Assembly (NCBI GenBank): GCA_003117195.1
Contig: BDSI01000099.1
Span: 208,479-272,478 of the forward strand
Origin: Eudorina sp. 2006-703-Eu-15
Taxonomy: Eukaryota > Chlorophyta > Chlorophyceae > Chlamydomonadales > Volvocaceae
Direction: 5' to 3'
Length of the DNA: 64,000 nt
Shown: piece after piece, positions 44,714-57,159 of the stretch
Layout of the letters: the number at the start of each line of letters is the position of its first letter
Position numbering within the stretch: the stretch's first letter is position 1
Translations under genes and position numbers: made by a program
Notes under the pieces: generated by a model
Database searches by the model: none
Seen by the model: the letters and a program-made list of their open reading frames with translations, nothing else
What the model was told of the DNA's origin: nothing

Positions 44714-45615
44714 TGTATTGAGGTGCAGTGTCATGAATGGATGGAGCACTAATGGACCTGAGCAGCGGAGCTGAGCCGCGGGTCCATTACTTCCGTTCGG
44801 CTCCTGACTGGGCCGGGCTGGGTCGTACTGGGTCGGTCGTCGTACTGGGTCGGTCGTCGTACTGGGTCGGTCGTCGTGCGCAGCGGGCGGCGGGTTCTGT
44901 TTGTTCCGGTTAAATGCGATATAGGTCAGCAGCTGCCAGCACGTGTGTTGGCATCTCCGGAGCGACGTACGGCGCTGCGATGCCAGCCGCTGTGGGCACT
45001 CGTCGGTACCGGACTGGTCACCTTGCGGTCGCTAACTAACATGGTGCTTTGTACATGACGCCAGGAAACTGCACATGTGGACGTCCACCACACGGGAATT
45101 CTCTGATGAAAGACAGTTTAGGGCTTTTAGGGTCACAGGGTCAACCTTGTAACGTTTACTTTATTATTGTCGTATGCCAGTCAGCTGCGAATTGACGCCG
45201 GTTGATTAGGCAGGTCCAGTCAGGTTTCCAGATGAAGAAATCCTGGAGTTCCGGAGCTCAGGGTTTCCTCGGCTGGTATAGCTGTACGACTCCCTCTTCA
45301 GGGCGGAGGTGAATGGGCGCACAGTCCTTTATGGGTGCTGTAGGTATGAGGCTCTCACAAAGCTGACTGATTGGGTCCACCGACCCGCCCGGTGGGGACA
45401 ACTTCCACCCTGCGGTTTGATTTGAAACCGGTTACACCCGAACCAGAGATGAAGAGATAAATGGCGGACATGCAAATTTGATTGTAATATATTGTCGGCA
45501 ATTGGACTAAAGAATTTTTGAAGCAAAGTGCATTTCAAGGCAAAACCAAACTACTGCGGCGGTTGGTCCGATAGCCGTTCTTTTGGCCTATCTAAATTCC
45601 TGAATACCTGATTCA
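44714..45615. other. Intergenic region between P450 genes B and C
   Basis: It begins with a 3' flank shared with gene C (CAGTGTCATGAATGGATGG; ACCTGAGCAGCGGAGCTG). A short GTCGTACTGGGTCG tandem follows near 44823-44878. From about 45130 to 45440 lies a diverged relative of the MITE right half (TTGATTAGGCAGGTC; GTTTCCAG; GGGCGCACAGTCCTT). The last 150 bases should hold the promoter of gene C and resemble the sequence upstream of gene D. Confidence 0.5.
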
Positions 45616-48600
45616 ATGACCTATCTGAAAACCTTCGTGCTTGCGTTCTTGGCAATCTGGAACGTAAGCAATGTCTGTGCTGATGCCAATCGTTCGTCTG
45701 TCCCAGAGGGCACTGCGAACAACCCATTTGCCTGGGCAGCGACCGTTGCAGCCGGGCTTCTTCTGCTGCTGTACCTTTTCACACCTTTACTTGGAAGGAA
45801 ATGTTTGCCGGGGCCTTGGTTGACGATCCCACTACTTGGGGACACCATCGAACTTGCGACGTCGGACTTTGCGACATGGTCGTGGAACAGGCAAGGTCGT
45901 AAGAATAATAGAGAATTTGAATGCATTTTCCTCAATGAAAATTTCACGAAAATGACAGCCAGGTGTTGCCGTGTGCAGGTTCAAGCGTTACGGCAGGTGT
46001 GCTCGCCAGCTGTGGCCTGCGGACATGCGTTGCCATGGAAGTTGCGCATGAAACTTCAATACATTAGAGAAATAAGTTTTCTCCCTACCGGACAATCACT
46101 CTAGCGACCGGCAACGCGGACCGATTGATCAGCGTTGTCCGCGCGAAGTGCACCCTCTGGCAGCAGCGCAGTTTAAATATGTCTACCACTGTCCTGTACT
46201 CCGCCACGGAACATCCCCATTGCAGTATAGCAATCCCTTTTTCCCATGTCTGGCCGCTATTTCCCCATGTCTGGGATGCAAGCGAACCCGGCAGGCCGTT
46301 GTTCTGTTACGATTACTGACCCCTGCCTGCGCCCTCCTTCCCCCTATCTGCGCCCTGAACCCCACCGTCCCCATCCACCTGCAACCTCAGGGTGTTCCGG
46401 GTGTCGCTGCTGGGCTTCGAGGTCTACACGGTGGCGGATCCGGAGGCGTTGCGCCCAATTCTGAGCGACGAGGCCGCTCTCTTTACCATGCCTGCTCAGA
46501 GCTTCAACCGGCTGATGGGTTCGTACAACACGATGGAGAAGAAGGACGTCCACGGCCTGTGGGTGAGTGAGTGGGTGCGTGGATGGGGATAGGGAAATGG
46601 CACGTTCGAAGGTCGCCCGTCGCCTCCGCAATGTGCCGTGCGCGGCTCCTGATGTTACATTTTGGCTCGGTGTCGAGTTCCGGTTGAGGGATGCAGCATC
46701 TGGAGAGAGGGGGGAGGAAGGGCCGCCACGCCATCTGGCTGAATGGGCCCGCCCGCCACGCAGCGCGCCAGGCCAGGGGATCAACTGTTGGGAGGGAGTG
46801 GCGGCGTTTGTTGCAGCTGCTGGTGTCGGGTGCACTCGCGGGGAGCTCGGAACCGCCTCAGCACGGCCTATCCAGCTGCTGAGTGCCGTACATCCCTGCT
46901 GTGCAACGCACGCTTGCTGCTGCCACGCGGTCGCAGCGGAGGCTGCACCTCGCGGCGCTGAGCGGCGGGGCCCTCAAGCTGCTGCTGCCACGTGTACGGC
47001 GGATTATTGAGGATCATGTACAACAGTGGGAGCGCCAAGGTCGCGTGGAAATCTTCGAGGCGGTAAGTCAGCAGCTGGTGCGGTGACGGGCGGCGACGCC
47101 GGGCGAGGGTTCACGGAGGGGGATGCTCCGCTCCTCTTCGCCCTCAGGGGGTCTCTTTACCACGTGGAGACGACCTAGACCAGGAGAGCCTGGTTGCCAC
47201 TACTTGTCCGTACATATAGTATGGTGGTACGACCGACGCGGTAGTGTCCAGGGCCACAAGTTGCTCCCTCGACACCCCGATCAAGACGCCGTCTGTGTGC
47301 TGTCCCCCGCATCCAATAGCTAACCAACCTCGGACGGAGTGCCCGCAGGCTGAGATGATGTCGCTCGACCTGGCCTTGTTCGCCATCACGGGAGTGGACC
47401 TGGAGGGCAACGGCGTAGATCTGGACTCGTTTAAGGAGCAGGTGGGGGCCTTGCTTGGGGGCTGGGAGCGGCATCGGGTGCCGGTAGTTTCGGGGGATGA
47501 GGGAGTGGGTCGGAAAGGTTGTTGACGGGGCGATTGGTCTCAATCAACGACATGCAGGGTATAATATGAATGGTACCACTTTGGTCATGGAACGAAACCT
47601 AAGCCGTCATGGGTGTGACCGTGGGAACGGACAAAGTTAGGGCAGGTGGGCCGGCAGAATGTTCACCGTCCAAGGACCGAGGCGATCCGGGGCCGTGAGG
47701 GGGCCGTTCTGGACGCATGCGACACGGGAACCAGCACGCCTGTCGGCCACCCCGCTGCCCGCTACGGCGCAGCTCAAGACGTTCCTGGCCGGCGTTTGGG
47801 CCCTGCCGGTGGCGCTACCTGGTTCCCCTCTCGCTAAGGCCCTGGCGGCCAAGGAGCGGCTGCTGGCTGTGCTGCAGCCCGTACTGCGGGAGCGGCACGA
47901 CGCCTTCCACTCCGAGGTGTGTGACCGACACAGGACACACCGCGGCCCGACGCAGCACTAATGATTATAAGTAATGCAAGTTGAGTGCTGTGCCTCCTGG
48001 AGTCCAGATGGAGTCAGCAGTCAGGGTATGCCTCCTGCCACTTGTGTCGCCATGACACCGATCATCCGTGTAGCGTCTTGTGTTGTGGTCACCATTCATG
48101 TTCCGTCAGTCCACTGTTGGCACCACCTTGACTCGCAGTGGGAGGCGTGCGAGGGTGACTTGGGCAAGGTTGCTGCCCGACTGGCGGAGTCGGGGGAGCC
48201 GATGACGGCCCACAAGGCTCAGCTGCTGGGCTACCACGCCATCGGGTGCGTAAGCGCGGGCCGACAAGGAGGGGCGCGACGCAGTGCAAAGTACCCATCC
48301 CTTCCCCTTTCGCGTCCACCCAACCCACCCAACGTGCAACCGCTGCCAGAATAGGTTGCTGCTCTTTTGGATTCCTCGCGTGTCAACGAGCGTAGCTCGC
48401 ATGGTTGGTGGACCTGATGCCGTGCATACACACCCTCCCACAGAGTCACCGTTTGTTCGGCGTATTCGAGACGATTCCCTGCATGCTGTAGGTCTATCCG
48501 GACGTAGGCCTGTCCGGATGCAGGTGACAGGAGGGCGCCACTTCGGCTCGCACAACGCCGGATTAGTTGATTACCCCTTACCTTCCAAGCTTCCATGCTT

Positions 48601-50728
48601 GCCGGCTTGCACGGACGCGCTGCACATCGCACGGGGCTTCTGACTTGCCGCCCAGACCCACCCGGATACTGGCCGACTGCCATTTGGCTTGCACGGCATG
48701 TTCAGCAGCCTCGTGACTATATCATGCTGTTAACTCCATAATCGGCTATGCCCACACGACCGACCGCATGGGTCGCAGGGCCCAAGCGCTGCGGGACTCG
48801 GCCATGTCGGTGCTCAACACCATCATGGGCGCAGCGGACACGACGCACTTTTCGCTCTTCACCACGTGGGGGCTGCTGGCACAGTTGCCTGCCGTACAGG
48901 ACAAGGTGTACGATGAGCAGAAGAAGGTACGGGCTAGGGTTTGGGTGCGCGCCCGTTGGTTCCGCCTGCTGGGGATGGTGGGGACAACAGATTACGGCGC
49001 GAAAAAAATGGTCTGTCGGCGGCCCATATCGCGGGCCGGGACTCCAGCCCCTGGTCGTTCACGCACCTCGGCGGGCTGTTACTCTCTCCCTAGAGACAGC
49101 TCGGGACTTGCGAGTTTCACTGACAGCCTGGCGCTGGTGACGAGGGTAGGGCTGGCAGGTGCCAACGGAAGCGCGCGCGAAGATCGCGGAACCAACAGCT
49201 CCCCTTTGGAGTAGTGTTCACGCAGTGCAACCATGTGAGCGGAGAGTGCAATATGTGACGGCGGTGCCCCCTGATTTGGGATCCGTGCTACGGCACCCGG
49301 CCGCAGGTGGTGGCGGAGTTCGGTCCGGAGATCAGCTCCCGTGCCCTGATGAGCATGCCCTACCTGGAGGCCGTGTTCAAGGAGGTCATGCGGCTCATGC
49401 CCTCCACCTCGGGCGGCTTCCGACGGCTGACCCGGGACGTGCACGCGGCAGGCGTGACACTGCCCAAGGGTGAGACCGGCCGGTTGATATCCAGACCCGA
49501 TGCCGCAGCGGGTGTGCAGAGGAACGCGAACGCTGCCGAAGGACGAGGATGAGGGCCAAAGAGGTGCAAAAGATGGGCGAAAGGGGGAAATCAAACCGCG
49601 ACGAACGCCAGCTGCGGCGCCCTCACCACATCGACCGGGCTCCATTCCTCCACGTGCGGTTCTTGTTTGACGGCGCAACAGACTGTCAACTCGGACAGGA
49701 GCGTGATGCCTGCTTTCGGGACCAACCTGAAGCCTACTACCCGCAAGAACAATGTAATGAAGCAACCGTTACCAGGTGTTCCAACGGGCCCAGATAGCTG
49801 GTAGGCTCGTGTACAGACTTGCAATGAAGGAGTGGAGCAGTGGACCTTAGCCGTCCGCGAGTCAGCAGTAAGCCCGTGTGTCATGCTCCGACCCCACGTG
49901 CCACGTCACCCCCCCCACAGGTACCGTCATCTGGCCGCACACCTACCTGCTCCACATGCTGGACCCCGTTCTGTGGGACGGCGACACCCGCTGCGCCCTG
50001 CCCCGCCACATGGACTGGCGCAACAACCTGGAGGGCGTCTTCCAGCCCGAGCGCTGGCTAGGGGACGAGGCCAAGCGGCCGCGCAGCTTCTACGCCTTCG
50101 GGTCTGGGGCCCATCAGTGCGCGGGAATGCACCTCGTGACGATGGTGGGTCCTAAGGCCTGGTCATCCGGCGACATGCGCACAAATGTGGCTGGGGCTTG
50201 CTCTGGTATACACCGATGATCCCGTTGGGGTCCGCTGTAACATTCATTCATTCAAATGTGGCATCTCTTACTTGGGCCTGGGCGGTCAGCTCCCCGTTGG
50301 GTGCAGAGGTGGCGAGGGTCATGTGTCCGCCTAACTTCTCCGGTCCTCAAGTGGTTGCAACGATATGGAGTGGTCCCCTGCCGGTGCTCTTATTTTTCCT
50401 CGCCGCAAGACCCTGCGCCGGAATTTTCAGATGGTGGTATGTGCAGCACAGCGCGTGTTCAAAGAATGGCGCGCATGAGCATCATCATAATCATCATAAT
50501 CATCATCACCGCCACTGCTGCCGCCACCGCTGCCACTGCGACCGCCGCCTGCCACTCCCCCCGCAGGAAGCCAAGCTGCAGATGGCGCTGGTGATGCGGC
50601 GGCACCGGGTGGAGCTGGAGGTGCCGGACATGCTGCACCGCGCGAACCTGTTCCCGTTCATTACGCCGGTCAAGGGCACGGACGGCGTGCGGCTGCTGCC
50701 GCGTGAGGATCCCCTGCCCTGGGAGTGA
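45616..50728 (+). CDS. Cytochrome P450 monooxygenase, tandem gene C
   Basis: Eleven exons: 45616-45890, 45979-45996, 46391-46562, 46937-47062, 47349-47441, 47773-47916, 48139-48245, 48779-48926, 49307-49469, 49921-50144, 50567-50728; 543 residues. It has the longest N-terminus of the four. A hydrophobic leader (TFVLAFLAIWNVSNVCADA) resembles a cleavable signal and comes before the usual anchor (WAATVAAGLLLLLYLF) and hinge CLPGPWLTIPLLGDTIEL. I-helix GAADTT (Asp332, Thr333), ExxR Glu387-Arg390 (with Val after Glu), PERW and heme loop FGSGAHQCAG with Cys482 are intact. Intron 1 begins GCAAGG, a GC donor as in A and D. Coding and some intron sequence is close to gene D, while the last exon and 3' flank are close to gene B. 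Substrate unknown. Confidence 0.9.
50207..50255 (+). repeat. Dispersed CACCGATGATCC..GGGGTCCGCTGTAAC element, copy
   Basis: Nearly the same as 7265-7315, including flanking TATACACCG and ATTCATTCATTCA. It lies in intron 10 of gene C. Confidence 0.6.
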
Positions 50729-51576
50729 TACGTGAGGTGCAGTGTCATGAATGGGTGGAGCACTAATGGACCTGAGCAGCGGAGCTGGAATCTCAGGTTC
50801 AAAACTTAGAGGAGGAAGGAAGGGCCGCCACGCTATCTGGATGGGCCCGTCCGCCATCCGATCGGCTCCTGACTGGGTTTGACTGGGTTCGACTATGTTG
50901 GTCGTGCTCAGCGGGGTTGAATCTGTTATCGTTCACGTAGGGAAGGACCGTCAAGGCAAATGTGGTAGGCCAAGTGTGTTGGCCGCCTGCCGACGTACGG
51001 TGCTGCTGTGGTGGCTGTAGCGTTCGTCGGTCCCCGAATATGTCACACGAGCACAAATTCATGACAAGACCAGCCCGGCGCAGTGTGCGGGAAGTTGTAC
51101 ATACATGTACATTCGGGATTTCTTAATTGCATCTGTTGCAGCGCGACCATGCGCATGGTCCGCCTTGTATTACTAACAGGGTCATGGGTCAGGACAATTT
51201 GCATTCCTCGAGTTCCGGACCTTGTGGTGTCGTTGGCTACACTCTACAGGACGGAGGTGAATGTGCGCGCAGTCCTTTGTGGCCCCTGTAAATATGGCTC
51301 TTACAAAGCTGCCGGGGCCCGTCATGAGGCGCCTAGCGGAGGGCAACGGAGCATGTTCATACAAAACTAGTTCGGTTTTGCCTTTACCTTGAGTAATACC
51401 GTTGTCACCTGGCAATCTGGGAGACTTGTGCAGCAAAGTGCAACCAAGAATCTGTGGCGAAACCTGTTGCGGTTGGTTGTAATGCCGTTCCTTACTGATG
51501 CGTTCAATGATCAATGTGACAGCTTATCTAGGAAATCAGTTGCGGCTCTAAGGTCAAGGACGCCTATTTCGCATGA
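50729..51576. other. Intergenic region between P450 genes C and D
   Basis: The first 80 bases repeat the 3' flank of gene B. Around 51180-51320 lies another diverged piece of the MITE-related sequence (GAGGTGAATGTGCGCGCAGT; CTTACAAAGCTG), also found upstream of gene C. The last 200 bases include AGCAAAGTGCA, shared with the gene C promoter side. No gene seen. Confidence 0.5.
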
Positions 51577-54500
51577 ATGCGAACATTTCTTCTGGGGGCG
51601 ATGACCACCCTATATGCCTGGGCAGCAACCGCTGCAGCCGGGCTTCTTCTTCTGCTGTATATATTCAAATTTTCCTTTGGAAACAAACGTTTGCCGGGGC
51701 CTTGGTTGACGGTTCCAATATTTGGGGACACCATCGAACTTGCGACGTCGGACTTGGCAACATGGTCGTGGAACAGGCAAGGACTGCCGAAACCTTAATT
51801 GCATCTAGCTATCGACGGCAATGACAGGCAGGCGTGGCCTTGTGCAGGTTCAAGCGTTATGGCAGGTGTGCTCGCCTGTGGACGTACGGGGCCATGGAAG
51901 TTACATGAAATACTTCAAGACATTATAGGACGACCTTCTCTCTGTCATAATCCCACGTTGGCAAGGGCTGTCAACTAGAAGTACCTCGATCCCCCGGGCC
52001 ACGGATCTTCCCTCTTGGAGTAACCCTGTGGCAAGGGCTGTTCACTACGATCCCCCGGGCCACGGATCTTCCCTCTTGGAGTAAAGCTATACAACCCTTT
52101 CTCCATACGGGCCGCTGCATTTCGCACTGATGTGTGGATGCACGCAGACTCGGCAGACCATGTGTCTCCTCCAATGCCTGCGCCCCCAATCCCCCCCTGC
52201 ACCCTAACCAACTGCTTCCTTACTCCCCTGCCACCCTCAGGGTGTTCCGGGTGTCGCTGCTGGGCTTCGAGGTCTACGCGGTGGCGGATCCGGAGGCGCT
52301 GCGCCCCGTGCTGAGCGACGAGGCGGGCTCCTTCACTGTCCCGGCCGCGAGCTTCATCCGCCTGGCGGGGTCCTACAACACGATGGACAAGAAGGACGTC
52401 CACGGTCCCTGGGTGGGTGGATGGGTGGGTGGGTGGGTAAGCGGGGATAGGAAGTGGGTTGCCCGAGATGGGATGCCAAAGGTCGTCCGTCGCCTTCTCA
52501 ATGCGCCGTCGCCTCTGTTGTAATTGCTGAGCCCCGTTTGGTGGAGTCAGCGTCGGGAGAGAGGGGGTGTGAAGGACCGCCGTCTGAATGGGGTCGCACT
52601 CCCAGTCAGCGAATCGAGTGGAAGGAATGGCGGCATTATGGTAGTTGCAGCTGCCGGTTGTGGCAGCACACGTAGGGACCGCGGCACGGCCTATCCGCCG
52701 CTGAGTGTCGTACATCCCTGCTGTGCAACGCACGCTTGCTGCTGCCACGCGGTCGCAGCGGAAACTGCACCTCGCGGCGCTGAGCGGCGGGGCCCTCAAG
52801 TTGATGCTGCCACGTGTACGGCGGATTATTGAGGATCATGTACGGCAGTGGGAGCGCAGCGGTCGCGTGGACACCTTCAAGGCGGTACGTCAGCAGTTGG
52901 TGCGGGGTGACGGGCGGGGAGGGCGGGCAAGGTTTCCATCTGGGGAGCGCGACCCTTCTCCCTTAGCTCTCGATTGCGTTGACCCTAGCACGTGTCGTTG
53001 TACTTGGAGACGACTATGACCAGATGAGCCCGTGTGTCGTCAAAGTCTGTCCGTAAACATAGTACGAACGTATGACAGACAGGGCCACAGGTTGCTCCCT
53101 CGACACGACGAGCAAGACGCGATGGCTGGGATGAGTTATGGGTGTGCGCTGCCCTCGCACCCAAGACCCAACCAGCCCTTGGTCGACTGCCTGCAGGCTC
53201 AGAGCATGTCGCTCGACCTGGCCTTGTTCGCCATCACGGGAGTGGACCTGGAGGGCAAGGGCGTAGATCTGGACTCGTTCAAGGAGCAGGTAGGGACTCA
53301 TGGAAATGGGAGCGGCGTCCGGGCAGTGTCGGGGCATGAGGGATTTGGGGGGCATAGGAAATTGGTACACATTTGGGGGCGGATAGCTTTTTACTGGGCA
53401 GTTGGCTATGACTAAAGTTGACTTTGATCAAACTTCATGGATGACATGATTGGACTTTTGTCATGAGGCAAAAACAAGCCAAGGAGTGGGCTAGGATGTG
53501 CCCGTGGGAATAGACGAAGCAAGGGAAGGTGAGCCGGCAGATTGGTCACCGTCCCATGCAATGCAAGGATCGAGGCGATCCGGGGCCGTGAGGGGGCCGT
53601 GCTGGGCGCATGCGACATGGAAACCAACAAGCCTGTCGGCCACCCCGCTGCCCGCTACGGCCGCCCCTGCGCAGCTCAAGACGTACCTGGCGGGCATCTG
53701 GGCCCTGCCGGTGGCGCTACCTGGTTCCCCTCTCGCCAAGGCCCTGGCGGCCAAGGAGCGGCTGCTGGCTGTGCTGCAGCCCGTACTGCGGGAGCGGCAC
53801 GACGTCTTCCACTCCGAGGTGTGTGACCGACACAGGACACGCACCGCATCCCACGCCTCGCTAATGGCATGCCATGTTGGTTGGCTGATGATGGGGCCGG
53901 GGTGCCGGCTGCCATCTGTCGCCATGTCTCCATCCATGCACCAATAGGTCGCTGTCGGCCGCCGCATTAGGGCCCCAGTGTCCCTTGCACAGTCAGGTTA
54001 CTGTTGGCCCCCATGGGTTTCACTTGGCTCGCAGTGGGAGGCGTGCGAGGGTGACTTGGGCAAGGTTGCTGCCCGACTGGCGGAGTCGGGGGAGCCGATG
54101 ACGGCACACAAGGCTCAGCTGCTGGGCTACCACGCCATCGGGTGAGTGAGCGCGGCAGACGAGGAGGGGCTCGACGCAGTGCAAACCGCCCTGTCCTTCT
54201 CCTCTTCCTCCCCTTCTACCTCCACCCGACCATCGCCCCCCGGCATTTGCTAACGCGCCGCACATCGTGTGGGATTTCCGACTTGTACAGGCCTACCCCA
54301 TCGACCCCATTATTGGCGTACCCGGCGGCCTGTCTCTTGATTGTCCATAATCATATTTTTGCCTCCTGCAGCGGCTTCATTCTTCCCCCATTACCGCTCG
54401 ATGGGTCACAGGGCCCAAGAGCTGCTGGACACCGCCATGTCGGTGCTCAATACCATCATGGGCGCAGCGGACACGACGCGCTTCTCGCTCTTCATCACGT

Positions 54501-56047
54501 GGGGGCTCCTGGCGCAGCTGCCTGCCGTACAGGACAAGGTGTACGACGAGCAGAAGAAGGTGCGGGCTAGGGTTTGGGTGCGAGGGCTTCAGGGAGCACT
54601 TCCCGACGGGACCCAGATCACCGCGTGCCGAGATGCATTCACACATCTGGGCATGCTGATGCTTTCAGCTCGAGGCTTCCCGGGACTTGAGAGCCCGCTG
54701 ATGGGGGACCGGTAGGGACCGGCGAAAGCGTGAAGAACGTGAAACCAGAGCCCGTCTGGAACCGTGTCACTAAGGCGGATGTGTACTGTGTGCCGGGTGT
54801 TTGTGATCCGTACCCGGCCGCAGGTGGTGGCGGAGTTCGGTCCGGAGATCAGCTTCCAGGCGCTTTCCAACATGCCGTACCTGGAGGCCGTGTTCAAGGA
54901 GGCCATGCGGCTCATGCCCTCCACCTCCGGCGGCTTTCGGAAACTCACCCGAGACCTGCACGCTGCCGGCGTCACACTGCCCAAGGGTGAGACCGGCCGG
55001 TCGATCCAGACCCAATGCCAGAGCGAATGTGGCAAGAAGAGCGCGGCAGTGAAAAGGACGAGAACGAGGGTGGCGGGGACGACTGCGACGGCCCTTCACA
55101 TCACCGACCAGGCCCCGTGTACGGTTCTGTGCGTAAGGCCTGGCAAGCCTTTGAGGAAGCTCTGCAGGGGAGCTGAATGCCTTGTTCCGGCACCGATCTG
55201 CAGCCGATCAGGTTCATAGTTGTTGGGTGTCGACTCGCTGTATCCGCGTGCCACCGTCTCCTCTGTTTGCCCGGTGTGCCATGCCACGACCCCATGTCGC
55301 CCCCACAGGTACGGTCATTTGGCTCAGTAATTACCTGCTCCACATGCTGGACCCCGTTCTGTGGGACGGCGACACCCGCTGCGCCCTGCCCCGCCACATG
55401 GACTGGCGCAACAACCTGGAGGGCGTCTTCCAGCCCGAGCGCTGGCTAGGGGACGAGGCCAAGCGGCCGCGCAGCTTCTACGCCTTCGGGTCTGGGGCCC
55501 ATCAGTGCGCGGGAATGCACCTCGTGACGATGGTGGGTCCTAAGGCCTGCAGGTCTCCCTGCGACCTGGGCCACCTGGCCAGATGCGTTTGGTTGTTGGG
55601 TCCTAAAGTCTCCCTGTGACTGGCGACATGGGCTTGGATGTTGTGGCATCGACCGGCGGTCAGGACAGACAACAACTTGACTGCATGTCAGTAGTTTCGG
55701 CGGGGCTCTCCTCCGTGTGGTCTCACTCCCACTGGAACACTCTGGGCTGGGGTTTGCAGAGTGTGCTGTGTGTGATACAGCTCTTTTTCTTACAGCTCCT
55801 GTTCAGGATCGGCGCGCGTGGGCTGAATCATCACCGCCACTGCTGCCGCCACCGCTGCCTCTGCGACCGCCGCCGCGCCCTGCAGGAAGCCAAGCTGCAG
55901 ATGGCGCTGGTGATGCGGCGGCACCGGGTGGAGCTGGAGGTGCCGGACATGCTGCACCGCTCCAACCTGTTCCCGTACATCGTGCCGGTTAAGGGCACAG
56001 ATGGCGTGCGGCTGCTGCCGCGTGAGGATCCCCTGCCCTGGGCCTGA
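51577..56047 (+). CDS. Cytochrome P450 monooxygenase, tandem gene D
   Basis: Eleven exons: 51577-51776, 51848-51865, 52241-52412, 52759-52884, 53197-53289, 53675-53818, 54035-54141, 54412-54559, 54824-54986, 55309-55532, 55886-56047; 518 residues. The start ATG at 51577 gives MRTFLLGAMTTLYAW, running into the anchor AATAAAGLLLLLYIF and hinge RLPGPWLTVPIFGDTIEL. An out-of-frame ATG lies four bases upstream. I-helix GAADTT (Asp307, Thr308), ExxR Glu362-Arg365, PERW and heme loop FGSGAHQCAG with Cys457 are intact. Intron 1 has a GC donor (GCAAGG). It is the closest paralogue of C: exon 4 shares not only coding sequence but also some 55 bases of preceding intron. It lacks the extra N-terminal leader of C. 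It ends PLPWA, as in gene A, not PLPWE. Substrate unknown. Confidence 0.9.
51961..52085. repeat. Two-copy tandem repeat in intron 2 of P450 gene D
   Basis: Two copies of a ~61-70-base unit sharing GCAAGGGCTGT and CGATCCCCCGGGCCACGGAT then CTTCCCTCTTGGAGTAA. The first copy has nine extra bases. Confidence 0.85.
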
Positions 56048-56879
56048 ACCCCAAAGTGGGAGGGGTACCTCACAATTGGGTGCTATGTTTATTTGGACAG
56101 CCGGCGGGGCACTCTCCTCGACATCCATCACCATACGCGTCTCTCAGTGCTGCCGCTGTTGCTGCTGCTGATACTCCTGATAGGAAACGAAAGAAAAGCT
56201 GAGTTGAAGCGCGAGCGGTTCCGTGACACTGAGCTGCAGGATCATTATTGCCGAAGCGACCGCGACCCGCCCAGGTCACATGCAGGTCTCGCGGCAGGAG
56301 GTCGCGCGTGAAGTGGAGAAGTGGTACAACTACGAGAAGGTGTGACTGTGAGATTGATGTGAGCGAAAATGCAAACAAGGAGCTGCCTGTCCACTGCATA
56401 TCAGTTGACTTGAATTCGTTAATCGGATGTGAACTGGTAAGCATGCAGTCGTTTGCGGGAAGGGGTATTGATCGCCGGATGGAAGCCTGCCCGCACCAAT
56501 CAAAGGGGTCGGTCTTGACCACGATCTCTCAGTCGGCTAACGACGGCCCTACACAGCGTAGGACCCCACCTGCAACCTACAACCCGGGATGGCACCGGGC
56601 CCACGGACACGCACCTACGCCCGCGGGGACCCCAGCTGGACACACTCGTGCGGGCGGGCGTCTCATGGAGCTTTGTTTACGTGTTGAGCGTGTGCGGTGC
56701 GTGGGTATCATTGTTAACCTTTATTGATTGTTTTGCATACCGGTGAATGCCGGATCCCAAGCGCGGTTTTGGAGCGAGGCCGAGGCCGAGGCGTTAGTAA
56801 CTGGGCCCCTCGGCTCCGGTTCCTTGTTGCTTGCGTCGAAGTGGTGTGAATCGCGCCTCCAATTCCATATTCGTCGAAT
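56048..56879. other. Region downstream of P450 gene D, no gene seen
   Basis: About 830 bases. It should contain the 3' UTR of gene D. No coherent exon, repeat or RNA gene was recognised before the MITE-related block. Confidence 0.4.
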
Positions 56880-57159
56880 GGGAAAGACGCTGGCATTCTG
56901 TCCAGACATCGGCGGTTCGAATCCCCGTCCCCTCACCGCCGTATGATTAGGCGGGTCTGGCGCGGTTTCCAGGAGAGGCAATCCTGGCGCGCTGGTAACC
57001 TGGTGTAGTGGCCGGTATGGCTGCGTGACCCCCCCGCGGGTGATGGAGGATGGGTGCGCAGTCCTTGGTAGGGGTTGATGAGACGAGGCACCTACGAGCT
57101 ATCTGGGCCCGTTGGAACACCCGGTCGGGATACGGGTCCACCTTGTAACGGTTACATTA
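56880..57159 (+). mobile_element. Truncated copy of the 28691-29244 MITE family
   Basis: About 280 bases closely match 28970-29244, including GATTAGGCGGGTCTGGCGCG, GATGGAGGATGGGTGCGCAG and the right terminal repeat ending in GGTTACATTA. A canonical polymerase III B box GGTTCGAATCC lies at 56914-56924. No matching left inverted repeat was found upstream, so the left end is lost. Confidence 0.65.

Noticed and set aside
44823..44880. Regulatory operator from repeated GTCGTACTGGGTCG
   Set aside because: Three to four simple tandem units downstream of gene B with no promoter context; treated as a minor tandem repeat.
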